Origin: Plasmodium malariae
Taxonomy: Eukaryota > Apicomplexa > Aconoidasida > Haemosporida > Plasmodiidae
Direction of reading: 5' to 3'
Length of the DNA: 64,000 nucleotides
Assembly: GCF_900090045.1 (NCBI RefSeq)
Contig: NC_041786.1
Coordinates: 2,660,501-2,724,500 of the forward strand
Made by a program: the position numbers and the translations under genes. This document shows, piece by piece, positions 35,766 through 48,501 of this stretch. The notes beneath the pieces are model-generated. The model worked only from the letters and a program-made list of their open reading frames with translations, was not told the DNA's origin and did no database searches. Position 1 is the stretch's first letter. Every line of letters begins with the position of its first letter.

Positions 35766-35915
35766 GTTCACTGCTACACGTTCAATGTTATACGTTCACT
35801 GTTATACGTTCACTGTTATACGTTCACTGTTATACGTTCATTGCTATACGTTTACTGCTATACGTTTACTTCTATACGTTCACTGCTATACGTTTACTGC
35901 TATACGTTTACTACT
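35766..35915. repeat. 14-bp minisatellite (GTTATACGTTCACT)
   Basis: About eleven imperfect copies. Variants exchange ATT/ACT and TTCA/TTTA (GCTATACGTTTACT). Intergenic, downstream of the SNARE gene. Confidence 0.88.
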
Positions 35916-36308
35916 AGAAGCGTTTGTTGGTCATCTGTTTTCATTTATGTGTTAAAACAAGGATAAGAATAATTTTCATACTTACTCTTAAGAATAAACA
36001 AAATGAGAATACATATATAGAAAGAGAAGCAATAAGATCCTTTTTTATTTCTACGGACTTTATATTTAATTCTGTTTTGTATATAGCAAAATATGAACTA
36101 AGATGCAAAGGAAGACTAATTATACAATAGCAGGTATGTAAGAAGCTTGACAAAGAAGATATTCTTATATGTATGTTTTATTTGCTTTTCCTTTCTATGC
36201 TGTTTTATGTTCTAATTTTCCTTCCTTAGTTTCGAGTATATAAACATCTTGAAGTTGTTACTCCTTTGCTGAAATGTTTAAGCATTTTGCTGTGTTTTGT
36301 TTTATTTT

Positions 36309-36470
36309 ATGATATTATTCATTTTATTTTATTATTCATTTTATGATATTATTCATTTTATGATATTATTCATTTTATGATATTATTCATTTTATGATAT
36401 TATTCATTTTAATTTATTACTCATTTTATTTTATTATTCATTATATTTTATTTTTCGTCTTATTTTATTT
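36309..36470. repeat. 17-bp minisatellite (ATTCATTTTATGATATT)
   Basis: About five good copies pass into a degenerate TTATTCATTTTATTTTA series. Intergenic. Confidence 0.85.
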
Positions 36471-37257
36471 TTTCGTTCCAAAAAGTTCATATTCAAAATT
36501 AAGCTAAGAAGCAATAAACAAAGCTAAACAAAGTTAAGCCATGTTACACATAACTAAACAGAACTACTGAACAAATATCATTGCTTAAAGAAACAAAAGT
36601 GATAGTTAAACATCAAAAAGGAATATAAATAAAATGTAAAAATAATTGAGTTTAATAAAGAGGGAAATATACAAGGATAATGAAATGGAAAAAAAAAAAA
36701 AAAAAATGCAAAATATAAGTTCTTATAGGAAGCTTGCATATATACACATATACAGAACATATCAACAAGTACGCTTTTGTATATAGGAAAACGTACAAAT
36801 AAAGCATATGTATATGAGAATACACAATCTTACAAAAATGCTTATGCGAACTCATGGCAATTTTAGGAAAATTAGGTCTTTCGAAAACGATCTGCTTTGT
36901 TACACATTTTACAAAAAAGGAAGAAATGAGTTTTTCATTTTAGGTAGAATGGGATTGCTCCTTATTTACTCTTTTCTTTATCATAGAAAATAAATAGAAT
37001 AATGTACAAAATTCCAAAAAATAGGTGAAAAACGTTGACACGAAAAACGCGATAAAATGATCTACAGTTAAAATTAAATATATATGCTATTTTTTGTTAT
37101 ATATATAGGACGAACAATCATATATACCCACATATACATATACATATATATATATACATACAGATACACATATATATATATATACATACAAAATTTATCT
37201 ATTGCGTGAGCTTGTCCATTTTCTTGAAATACCGTACCCTAGGAATTAAAAAATTAA

Positions 37258-37345
37258 AGATGAAATTGAACTGAAAGTGAACTGAAATTGAACTGAAATT
37301 GAACTGAAATTGAACTGAAATTGAACTGAAATTGAAGTAAAACTG
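37258..37345. repeat. 11-bp repeat (TGAACTGAAAT)
   Basis: Six or seven copies lie about 420 bases before the start codon of the DDT-WHIM gene. They are followed by degenerate relatives to about 37450 (AACTGAAATAA). Confidence 0.85.
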
Positions 37346-37758
37346 AAGTAACATTGAAGTGAAATTATATTCAAAATAAAACCAAACTGAAATAAAACTG
37401 AAATAAAACTGAAATCGAATTGAAACTAAATTGAAGTCAAATTTAAATCAAAACAGTATATTGTAATCAAATCAAAAAAAAAAAATAAATAAATAATAAT
37501 GATAAAATAAAAAAAAAAAAAATAATGAAAAAAAATAATGAAAAAAAATAATGAAAAAAATTAATGAAAAAAATTAATGAAAAAAATTAATGAAAAAGAA
37601 TAGTAAAAAAAAAGGAGTAATTGCAAAAATGAATAATATAAAAAAATGGGTTAATAAAAAAAAAAAAAAAAAAAAAAAGGGCAAGAAAAAATGAAAAAAA
37701 AAAAAAAAAGGGTGAGTAAAAAAAAAAAAAAAAAGAGCCTAATAAAAAAATATGGAAA

Positions 37759-40700
37759 ATGGAGAATGAATTTTCACGTGACAAAAATCCTATAAAATCT
37801 TTCAACCGAAAAAGGGATTGCACACCTATTATTGAAGAGGAAAAGAATAATAGAAATAAAAATACAAACATGCATGACAAGTCAAATAAAAATATTTCAT
37901 GTGTTAATTTTAAGTATGATCTTGTACAATTGCAAAGTAAAACAAAGGCATGTACAAAAGATGGAAGTGAAATGCAGCCTGACTACTCTTTCAAGATAAC
38001 AACATTAAAAAGTAAGAAGGAAAAGAAGCACATAAATCATGATATTAAAAATGATGAAATGACCAATTGTGAAATGTATTATAATAAAAATAATGTACCA
38101 AATAGTAACAGTAAAATTCATCCTAGTAGAATATATAAAAATAAGAATTGTCATTACGATATAAATAAAAAAAAAGAAAAGAATAATAGTAGTAATTGTA
38201 ATGACAAAAAAAAAACAGCTATATGTGTTACCAATTCAGATGGTAATAAAAATATGAACAACCATAAGTCTATACATGAAAACATAATAATCAATTTTGA
38301 AAGAGAAAAAAAGGATCTGTCCTTTTCAAATAACAAAAGGAATTTTTTGAAAATGCATGAAGAAGACTTTAGAAGTAATAAATATGATGAATACAATGAT
38401 GATAAACTGATGCAGGCTGATAAAATAAAAGTAGACAATATTGTGGACAGTATAGACAACTTCAATATTAAGCATAAAGTATATAGTCAACATGCGCAAC
38501 ACAGGGGGGGAGAAGTAAAAAAATTAAAAGGAAACACAAATGAAAAAAAAGAGGGAAATAGTCCGAATTCATATCCTTGTATGCAAAATGAAAGCACAAC
38601 AGATGATTTATATTTTACACAAGAAAAAGGAGAAGAAAGTGGGAAAAATACGAAAAATGAGAAAAATAAGAAAAATATGAAAAATGAGAAAAATGAGAAA
38701 AATGAGAAAAATATGAAAAATATGAAAAATATGAAAAATGAGAAAAATGAGAAAAATATGAAAAATGAGAAAAATGAGAAAAATATGAAAAATGAGAAAA
38801 ATATGAAAAATGAGAAAAATATGAAAAATGAGAAAAATGAGAAAAATATGAAAAATGAGAAAAATATGAAAAATGAGAAAAATGAGAAAAATGAGAAAAA
38901 TACAAAACACACGAATATTCGACGAAACAACAATGCGGAAAGTGACAACAACATGCATCCACAATCCCCTATAACATCAGCTAAATGGATGGACGATAAT
39001 TTTAACAGAACAAATTTTACTAGTTTAAACATGGCCAGTAATGAGAACCCATCTAGGAGTAGTGATAGGGGCGGAAAAAAAAAAGATTTTTCAAAGGAAA
39101 ATATAAATAATGGCAAATTATATGTACGAGAGTTGGTCGATTCAAGTGGCAATCCTTTTGAATGGAAAAATAGTAGTGACGGTAGAACTGATGGCAGTAA
39201 TGACAAGAATAACGATTACAGTAATGACAACAATAAATACCACAATAATGACAACTCATTTGATTTATCAGGATGTAGCCTATATAATAAAGGTGTTATT
39301 CGGCCGTCTACTTCCCCATCGTGTACATATCAAATAACTGCTTGTTTAAATAGCCATAAAAGGAGAAAGATTGAACCTAATTACGTGATGAATAACGTGG
39401 GAAATAAAAGTTTGATTAAATCTGAACATTGTAAAGAGTTCTACAATTTGAGAGAAGAGGCAAAAGAAACACAAGAAACAGAAGAAGCAACAGATGAAAA
39501 GGTAGAAGATGAAAACGAAGCAAGAAACAACATCGACATAACTAAATGCAGTAAATGCATCCCAAACGACATAAGCATTAATAATAACATAAACAGCAGT
39601 TTTAGTAACAGAAGCAGTAGCAGTTGTAGTGACTACGTAGCTGATGGTTATGCAAGCAACAATACGAATAACACCAATCTTATGGACAATAATAATAAGA
39701 GATATAATAATTTTTTGCACTCTTCTCAGGAAAATTATAGAGACGAAAACACAAATATAGGAGATGAAAATTTTATAATAAAAACAAAAAAAGTAATGCA
39801 CAACGGCCTGAAAGGATGCGAAAGGTTTTATGAAAACTATATACTATATAAAACTTTCCTTTTTTCTTTTAATAGTTCTCAGACATTCTCACGCTCCATA
39901 TCATCCAATGAGCTTGAAATAAATGAAATGAACTCATTAAAATATAAAATTTTAAAAAATGAAAAATACTCACTATTAAATAATATTCCAACGTATAAAA
40001 AGTTTGAAGAAAAATACTTTTCAGAAGATCTTATTTCTGATGACTTTAAGTGGATTGAAGTGGATGGTGTTATTTCTTCCTATGCCTATGATTTTGCCAT
40101 TTTTGATATGGCGGACAGGAACATGGTATCGCTTGATGTGTTAAATGAGGGGGGATCCAGTGGTAACGCTCCTGTCTATCCATGCGTTAGTTCGGGCGGT
40201 AGTTCGTGTAACAGTTCGCATGACAATTCGTTTGGTAGTTCGTGTAACAGGAAACGGAACAATAAAGGAGATGACCTCCTAAGAGTTAAACGCTCCATAC
40301 ATAATACGAAAAATTATGATGATGATCCATACTTAGGTGTGAACACTTTAAGTAACATAGAAAATGAAGTAGCCACAAAATGTGAGGATGTCCCACAGAT
40401 TAGCCATAGAAAGGGAGAAATAAAATGGGAAAATCATATTTATAATTCTTACAATAAAAAAAAAAAAAGAAAAAAAAAGAAGAAGAAACAGTTAGAGAAA
40501 AAGATAGAGAAAAGGATAGAGAAAAGGATAGAGAAAAGGATAGAGAAAAAGGTAAAGAATAAGGATAAGAATAAGAATAAGAATAAGGAAAACACTAAAA
40601 TATCGCATTTAGGTAAAGATTTACGTGCAAATGGTCAGGAAAAAATAATGGAGAACGAATTTAACATGAATGATATGAAGAATGCGAAAAGTTGTAGTTC

Positions 40701-43700
40701 CCATAAGGATAATATAGAAGGAAGGGAGAAGAAGTTCTTAATTATGTACGCTAAAATTATAAACATAAGTTTTATATATTCAGCAGATATATTGAAGCAA
40801 TTCAATCACCCATCAGTGAATATATTTAATACAAATAGAACACATCATATAAAAAAGAAAAAACAGAAGAATGCATGTAGAGAAGAAGAATATAAGGAAG
40901 GTGATGATAATGAAGGTGAGTCAAATGTGAGTGAACCATTTGAGGAGTGCAAAAAAGAAAAGATAAGTAGCGAATTTTTAGCACATAAAAAAGTAGATGA
41001 ACATTATAAACTAATTAATAAGGAATCCAAATTAGCAAAAGGGAAAAATAAATTTATAAGTAATAGAATAAAAAAGCATTTAAATAGTATTAATGCAAGG
41101 ATAATAATAAAAGAATGGTATATAGATTATGGAATATCACCTAATTGCACACCTTATATTTATGTTGTTTCAGAAAATGACAATAGGTATAGACTAGATA
41201 AGGTACTAGACAAATATTACCATACCTTTACTAATATAAGACTTAAATTTGAAATTACTACAAGAATTGTGAAAACTTTACAAGTCTACCCTAACATACC
41301 TTACGATACTCTAATCGGTTATTTAACATCGTATGAATCAACCAAGGGTAGGCTAAAAAAATTGAAAGCAGCTAAAAACAAAAAGGGGCGAATAACAAGT
41401 AACATAGAAATGGCTATAAGGAATGTTAAACTACGAAATGTATCAGTTGATGAGGAAAAACAAATGGAATATCACCTGCATAATATGAACACATTGTTAA
41501 TGGAAAATGCCTCTGTAAGCACCTTATATGGGAAAGATACTACTTCTCCTAATGAGAACGTGAAGAATGAAAGTAGAGAAAATTTGGATATCGTCAATTA
41601 TTCAAAGAATAATAAAGTAATGAAAAAGAATTTATGTATGTGGAATTTTAATTTATCTGAAAAAAATGGAACAGGCGTTTACATAATGCCAGATGGAAAG
41701 AGAAGTAAAAAATGTACTTGGGGTGCAGCATATGCTGTATATAAATGTAATAAAAATGTTATTATTAAATTATATAATTTTATAAGAAGTGAAATTCTAT
41801 TATTAGAAGAATGTTTTAATATTAATTATTTACTAAACACCAATTTTATGAAAAGGTTAGAAGGGGAGTTTATTTCTAAGTATGCAACTGACTGTGGATG
41901 GAGAAATGGTTACCATGATTACTGTAGGTGCGGCACTGTGTCGTCCACCATTGGGGGAATCCATTACCATTCCCATAGTGAAGAGGTTGATCGAGGTGAT
42001 CAGGTTGACGATGACATTGACGATAATGATCTGAGTAATGATCGGAGTAAAGATCGGTGTAAAGATCTGAGTAATGATCGGTGTAAAGATCTGAGTAATG
42101 ATCGGTGTAAAGATCTGAGTAATGATCGGTGTAAAGATCTGAGTAATGATCGGTGTAAAGATCTGAGTAATGATCGGTGTAAAGATCGGAGTAATGATCG
42201 AAGTAATGATCGAACTAATGATCGAAGTAATGATCGAAGTAATAATGAATGCATTAAGATGGGGCCCTATTTTCCACCTTCAAATGATCTTCAGAACGGA
42301 GGAAAGGACAGAAGCAAGGTCCCCTTGCTACTACTAAATCATGGGGATTACAGAAAGGTAAAATGTAGTACAAAAGAGGGGAATCCTGTAAAGGAGCAAA
42401 TTTATATTTCGTCTACTATGTCCAATGGGAGTACGCATAGTATGTTATCTGCGAATTGGCAGATGGAACAGAACAATTGTGTACTAAATCGGCGTGCAGC
42501 AGAATTGGAAGAAGAGGGGGAGAAGGTGGAATATAGGAAGAAGAAGGAACAGAACAACGATGACAATGTAGAGGTGAACGGAGACTGCACTATAGTGTGC
42601 AGAAAAAACTGCAGTATGAAATGCAGTAACCATTGCAGTAAAAACCGCATAGATTGTAGTGACTGGCTCTCCACATTGCGTACAGATAACGAGGAAGATG
42701 TGAAAAAGAATGATAGCGAAAAAAGGGGGGAAGTGCTAAACCTTAACAGAAACGTATACGAGCAAAATCTTCCCCTAAATCTAATTGTTCCCGTAAAATA
42801 TGAAACGCTACTAAACATATGGACATTTTTTGAAACGTTTAAAGAAATACTAGATATAAAAATAACAATGAATAATCTAGAAAAAATATTTCTATTTAAA
42901 AGAAATAAATTTAATAAAAACATTATCTCCTACTCAATTAATAAAAGCTATTTACTTAAGGAATACCTCCGAAAACACAATAAATTAACAGAGTTCATTG
43001 AGAAGAACATCTATGGTGAAAAAGTGGAAGACGACCTAATATTAGATATAAAATATAAAGATAATATTTTAAAGAGTTTGCTAATGTTGTTACACTACGC
43101 ACTATTAATAGATAATATCATAGAACATAATTCTAATAAAAGACAAAAAAAAAAGAAAAATATAATTTTTGCAAATAATTATTACACATACCAAATTTTT
43201 GACGAATTTGAAATTCCTTTGATGAGAAACATTTCTAGTTTCTCCTTCAAAAAGAAGTTCAAAGGGATAATCAGTAAAAAAGGTAGTAGCCAAGGTTGTA
43301 GTAGCCAGGATAGTCTAGACATAAACAGGTCAGTTCATCAGCAAAATGTTGTGAGTGACCAAATGTGTAATAAAGGTGTTACACAGAAAGTAGCTCTATC
43401 AGATGATGTAAAAATAGGTTACAATGTATGTAGTAAACCTATCAAGAAAATCCAAAATGAAAAGGTAGCACATGCGACTGGATTGGATACTACACAGAAA
43501 GATGCTACATCTAATAAACGAAATGATGAACAAAATGATAAGCAAAATAATCAAAGAAGTTTCGAAATGGCGAAATACAGCATTTGTCAAAACTATGTTT
43601 CCTCAAGGAATATTTCGAACAGTCCTGATGTTTTTTCCTCCAACATGGAATCGTCCTCTGACGATAATAAAAGGGGATCATGTTCTGATGGGATAAACGG

Positions 43701-46700
43701 AACGGCTATGGGGGATGAAACGGAGGATATATCGACTGGTGAGAAACAGGATGAAGAAAAAAGTAACATCAAAACATACAGTAATAAATATGGGGGTAGT
43801 AAGTCCACAGGGATTATGCTTAATCGAAACAGTGCCTCTAATAACAGTAAATGGAACAAAACAGGATTCATAGCGCATGGAAAGAAGGTTGATTATGATT
43901 ATGATTTTAATTCAAGGGATATGGAGATTCATAACACGAAATTAGAAAGGTATAAAAGAAAGAAAAATGAAAAAGGGGATGACATATATGAAAATTGTTA
44001 TAAATTTTGTGAATTGCAAAATATAAAGAACGGGAAATACGATGAGGGAGATAAATCTGAAGAAAATGAAACAATCGAAATGCACAATGAAGGAGTGAAA
44101 GGAAGTATACATGGAATTATGATGCCTACCCAGGTAGTTGTAAAGGAGAATATTAAAATGACACAATTAAAAGGTAAGGAAACAACAGAAAAGAGAACAT
44201 CAAAAAAGGGGAAAGTAGGAAGGGGAAAAACCGAAAAAGACCTAGCTAGGGTTATAAAACTTGAAGATCAGGACAATTCCTTTGAAGATACATCCCAGTT
44301 TTTCGAGTTAACAGAGTTTGAAGAAGATATTAATAATAATTCTTATACTTCTGTTTTGTCCAACCTCTTTTTGAAAAGAAAAAAAGAAAAAATGATTTTT
44401 GAAGAATATGATGATATAAGAGTACTAGACAACATAACATGGACCATATTATTAAAAAAATATTTTTTTATTATTTTATATACGATGAAACATTCATTTA
44501 TTTTTGATAAGAATGAATGCAACAGGAACAATTTAAGTAAGAACTTTGAGAGTACAAGAATAAATAGGGAAAAAATCAGTGCTGTGTCGTCAAAGGAGAG
44601 TTGCATTAGAGTAGTCAAGAATAACCTTTCAAAAGATAAAGATTGTGAGAGGGCTGAAAGTAGGGGAATGGACAATAAGACTGAATGCAATGGATTTGGT
44701 GGTAACTTATTTGAGAGTAGTTACACAAATAGAATAATTGATGCAAATATAATAGATTCTAGCGGAGGAATTTCAAAAAAGGAAGAAGGATTAGAAAACA
44801 TTAATTTGAAAAAATACAAATTGGGTTGGATTCTGAACTTTAAGAAATTTGACGTGTCCAGAAGTGAAATTATAGACATGGTTAATATTTTCAATTTTTT
44901 GCGCAATAAGAATAATACCTATGAAATGTTAAAAGAAAAGGATAAGATGAAAATGATCATGTTCTTTATAAAGATAATATATAGTAGTAACATATCGAGA
45001 GAATTCATAAGTGACAAGATGAAGTACCTAAATAATATAAAACGTTACATTGCCAATACGCATAATTATCAAAATATCAGGAGAAAAAATGGGGCAAAAT
45101 GTGCAGCTAAATATGCAGCTAAATATGCAGCTAAATATGCAGCGAAAAAAGGAGACAAAAATGGAGTCAAAAATGGAGTCAAATATGGAGACAAAAAGGA
45201 AGTCAAATGCGACTCCAAGTGTGGTGCCAAAAATGATTCCACATCGACGAAGGTAACACAAGAGAAGGAAGTCCTCTGTACTAAATACAGTAAGAAAGAA
45301 ATTGAACAAATAGTAAATATAGAGGGGGGAGAAAATCGCCTTTACAGAGTTAATGAAAAGATGAAGGTGCAAGCGAGTTATATTGGAGAGGATAGACATG
45401 CTAATAAATATTTTTATTTTGGTAGTTCTTTTGGGTATATAGATAGAATATATATCCAATATATGACTAAAGGAAGCACACGTAAAAATACGTATTTGAA
45501 TAAAAGTAGTTCAAATGAAACTAAATATGCTGATGAGAAAGAAACGTTCTCACAGTTAAAGAATGATGTAAAGATAAAAGGAGAAAGTGCTAATTATAAA
45601 AAAGGATCAAAAGATTATATACAATTAGGTTATATACAAGGAATATATAATATTAATACCTTCCTTGAATGTTTTTCACCTTATAATATTAGGGAAATAA
45701 ATTTAAAAAAAAAAATTCTTGAAATTATGGAGATAATATTAAGAGGATGCTCAGAAAGTGGAGATCATTTGGCGTTTGAGGCGTTGAATGAAGAATACAC
45801 CAAAAAAAAGAAAAGAAGTCAATGTGTAAATATGAACAGTGAAGGTACACACAGTGGAAGGGTAACTCTTCCCAATGAGAAGTGCACAATTGACCAATTC
45901 TCATTTAACAAAGTAGAAAGAGAAAAGCAGAGGAAAGGAGAACATATAATACGCGAACTGGAAAATGGCCCAGAGCTAGCAAACAACAATAGTTTTAACA
46001 AATTGAGTAGATATATGAAGAATCATACAAATGATGAGCTAAAAGATAAAAATGAAAATGCTCTCATAAACATGAGAGAGGACTACTTATTTACGCAGCT
46101 ACAGAATGATGAGAAACATGAACAGGTAAGGTGGTACTTTACCGAAACAGAGAAACTTTTTGAGCAGTTTTTCTTCATAGGTGAAAAGTTAATCTACTTT
46201 ATGAAAGAAATAAATAATATATTGAGTTACCATTTTGAATCAGTAATTAATCAAAAAATTTATGATTTTATTTTTTTTTGTTTGGACAATTTTGTTCATA
46301 AAGACATAACAGAAAACATTAAAAAAAGTATATTTTTAAAATATCTGGATATTATTTATATAATAGAAAAATGTTTTTCGTCCTATTCTTTTTATTTCCT
46401 TCAAAAGATATGGAAATTATCTCTTAGTTATCAGTGGACTAAGGAACTTGATGTTATAAAACATGAAATAGTTCATAATTTTTCATCTTTAAACTCATTA
46501 GATGTATTACCAATTTTAAGTATTTATTTTAATTTTTTTCGTATTTATGGTATTAAGGAAGAAACTATTACTATGTTGTGCAAGTACAATGTAGTATATC
46601 GAATTTTTCAAAAAAGAAATAGTTATGATAGCAACGTGAAGAAAGATTTATTTATACTTCAGAAATTCCTTGTTCAGCATAAGGGGGATAAACAAAAGGA

Positions 46701-48501
46701 TACCAGTAAGTATATCCAGCAATTGCTTAACATACAGAAGAAAAGTAGCTACACAGATAAATGTCTTAAGGAAGAAATGAACGAACTGAGAAATAAAATA
46801 TACGACTGCTTACCTTTTAAAGTCAAGGAAAAATATTTCTATTTCAAGGAAGGGCACTTCGAACATATGAAGAAATTTTCGGACTACAGCTTTTTTTTTA
46901 ATGAAAAAAACGATTTAACCGATATCCTTGGCAACATTGAGCAGGTAGAAGTGGAGGATATAAAAATATTTATACTTTCCAGTGATAAGAAGCGAAGAGA
47001 AGAAAAAAACAAACAAACACACAAAAACGTGCCAAGAGAAAAAGGTGCAACCATATTTCAGGAGGGACCTAATTATGAACAAGCGCTTGATGCAATATCA
47101 GAAGAAAAGATAGAAGAAAAAAACTCAAACAAATGTAGTAACAAAAATATGGTGATGTGCAAATTAGAGGAAAACACAAACGAGCAGAAAAAAAGAATAA
47201 AAAGTGAAAAGTGTAGAAAGTTAAGTAATCAAATAAGGAATGACGTGAATGACCGGAATGACGGGATTGACCAGAATAACAGAAGTGACATGAATGACCG
47301 GAATGACATGAATGACCGGAATGACGTGAATAACCAGAATAACCGGAATGATATGAATTATTGCAAACTGCATAACGATTTGTTCAAAATAAAAAAAAGA
47401 ATAGAAAAATGCTGTTTACGCTCAGATGATAACAAAGATAAATTACTGCATTTTAATTCTTTTACAAATTGCGCAAAATTATTAGACACCCAAATATGTA
47501 ACCATTCGTCAAGTCATCAAGGTTTCTCATTTTCAAAGAATGAAAATCTTTTCCTCAACAGTAATATATCGAACGAAATAAGTTCAACGAGTAAAATATG
47601 GGAAGCATATCCAATGAATGTCATAAATTCATTAAGTAGCCAATCCATAAATAATAACCTAAACGAGTCATGTATATTTGTATGTCAACTTCATTGCTCT
47701 ATTATACCCCGACATTATGAAATAGCTGATACGTTATGCGAAAAATTAAATGTATTAAAAAATAAAGCTCTTAGTAGTGCTGTCACAAATCCTCCTTTTT
47801 CTGTGTTTAACATATGTTATGATGAAAATATGAAAACCGTTTTGTACATTGTACCTTCCGACAAGTACGCATTATTTTCTGCTTTTTATCTAAGCATATG
47901 TTCGTTTATTCTATAGTGATCATTCATCGCATAAAAATGCAGCACGCACATGAATACGTACATGCATACCGTACATACACACACATTAACATATATTTGC
48001 ATGTGTATGCATTTTATTCCATTTTTGTTAATTAGGGTTTTAAAATCCTTAAGTATTAAATGGGAATCCGGCTTAAAATGTGAAATCCGAAAACCGATGT
48101 GCTCGTTTGATTACTCGAGTTACCCAGCTACTATTAATGAGGTAAATGTGAATTGATCAAATATGAAAAAAAAGAAAAACAAAAAAAAAAAAGTTCAAAA
48201 ATTACTTCTATCTAATATTCATCATAAAGAACACACCAACATGCGCAGTTTTGTTGAGCATGAATATGCATATAAACACGTAAATTCTTATATACATTTA
48301 AAAATATTTGTAATGCAAACACTGAAACTTGTGCCCAATCACAGATAAGTTATATATTTTACCTTGCCTGTGCAGGTCAACGACAATCCCGTACGTTTGT
48401 GGAAAAGTGTAACCATAAAAATAGACAAAACAGGCCATAAAAATCAATCAGTTAAGAAAGATGTAAATATTTGGGAACTATATATGAAAAATGATTTATA
48501 A
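37759..48501 (+). CDS. Giant DDT-WHIM chromatin-remodelling subunit with RFD-like domain
   Basis: Exons 37759..47864, 48036..48141 and 48376..48501 (phases 2 and 0) give 3445 residues. About 1100 low-complexity residues come first. Near 1112-1190, IKEWYIDYGI...NDNRYRLDKVLDKYY resembles the DNMT1-type replication-foci domain (EW..E.G...WYRL.KP...Y). At about 1670-1800, LNLIVPVKYETLLNIWTFFE is a DDT domain. Three WHIM-like blocks follow: NITWTILLKKYF (Trp2228; family W.E.LR.Y), TYEMLKEKDKMKMIMFFIKI (about 2386-2405; Y..L..E.KL.IL), and YIGEDRHANKYFYFGSSFGY (GEDR at 2543-2546; LG.DR..N.YW.F). This order is that of ACF1/BAZ, RSF1 and plant RLT proteins, which pair with ISWI ATPases. No bromodomain or PHD finger is visible. 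Exon 1 also has a stop at 47914-47916, but splicing at GACAA/GTACGC keeps the frame and adds 77 residues. The in-frame Met at 37759 is the only start. Confidence 0.82.
38643..38912 (+). repeat. Coding repeat of AAAAATGAG / AAAAATATG
   Basis: About 30 nine-base units encode Lys-Asn-Glu or Lys-Asn-Met triplets within the N-terminal low-complexity part of the DDT-WHIM protein. E- and M-type units alternate irregularly. The array is open in other frames on the minus strand, giving artefactual SHFSYF and IFLIFH peptides. Confidence 0.95.
42030..42243 (+). repeat. Coding 24-bp repeat (SNDRCKDL)n
   Basis: Five near-perfect 24-base units (AGTAATGATCGGTGTAAAGA plus TCTG), flanked by shorter SNDR units, encode an Asp/Arg-rich charged tract between the RFD-like and DDT domains. 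The units contain overlapping GATC motifs at regular spacing. Confidence 0.95.
45091..45230 (+). repeat. Coding repeats (AKYA)n and (KNGV/KYGD)n
   Basis: A 12-base unit, GCAGCTAAATAT, in about four copies is followed by 12-base AAAAATGGAGTC-type units. They form a lysine-rich insertion between WHIM2 and WHIM3 of the DDT-WHIM protein. Confidence 0.85.
47240..47360 (+). repeat. Coding repeat (NDRNDMNDRNDV)
   Basis: A 12-base unit of the form AATGACCGGAAT, in about nine imperfect copies, encodes alternating Asn-Asp-Arg/Met/Val near the C-terminal part of the DDT-WHIM protein. Confidence 0.85.

Larger units (their letters stand above)
35102..37758. other. Intergenic region rich in short tandem repeats
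   Basis: About 2.7 kb upstream of the giant DDT-WHIM gene. It contains three separate minisatellites (listed separately) and, just before the start codon, runs of poly-A interrupted by AATGA (37490-37750) that are probably 5' untranslated region. Open frames at 35924-36130 and 36808-36993 have no recognisable domain and lie in no plausible splice context. Confidence 0.55.

Noticed and set aside
36808..36993. Possible coding stretch ending GRMGLLLIYSFLYHRK
   Set aside because: Slightly coding-like but no domain, no splice partner, and a low-complexity flank.
38487..39206. Long minus-strand frames (FSFFIFF type) inside the DDT-WHIM gene
   Set aside because: Antisense shadow of Lys-Asn-Glu repeats. 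The plus strand has the domains.
40480..40600. Poly-lysine (IEKR)n tract as a nuclear localisation signal
   Set aside because: It may act as one, but such lysine-rich low-complexity tracts are everywhere in Plasmodium proteins, so it is not specific evidence.
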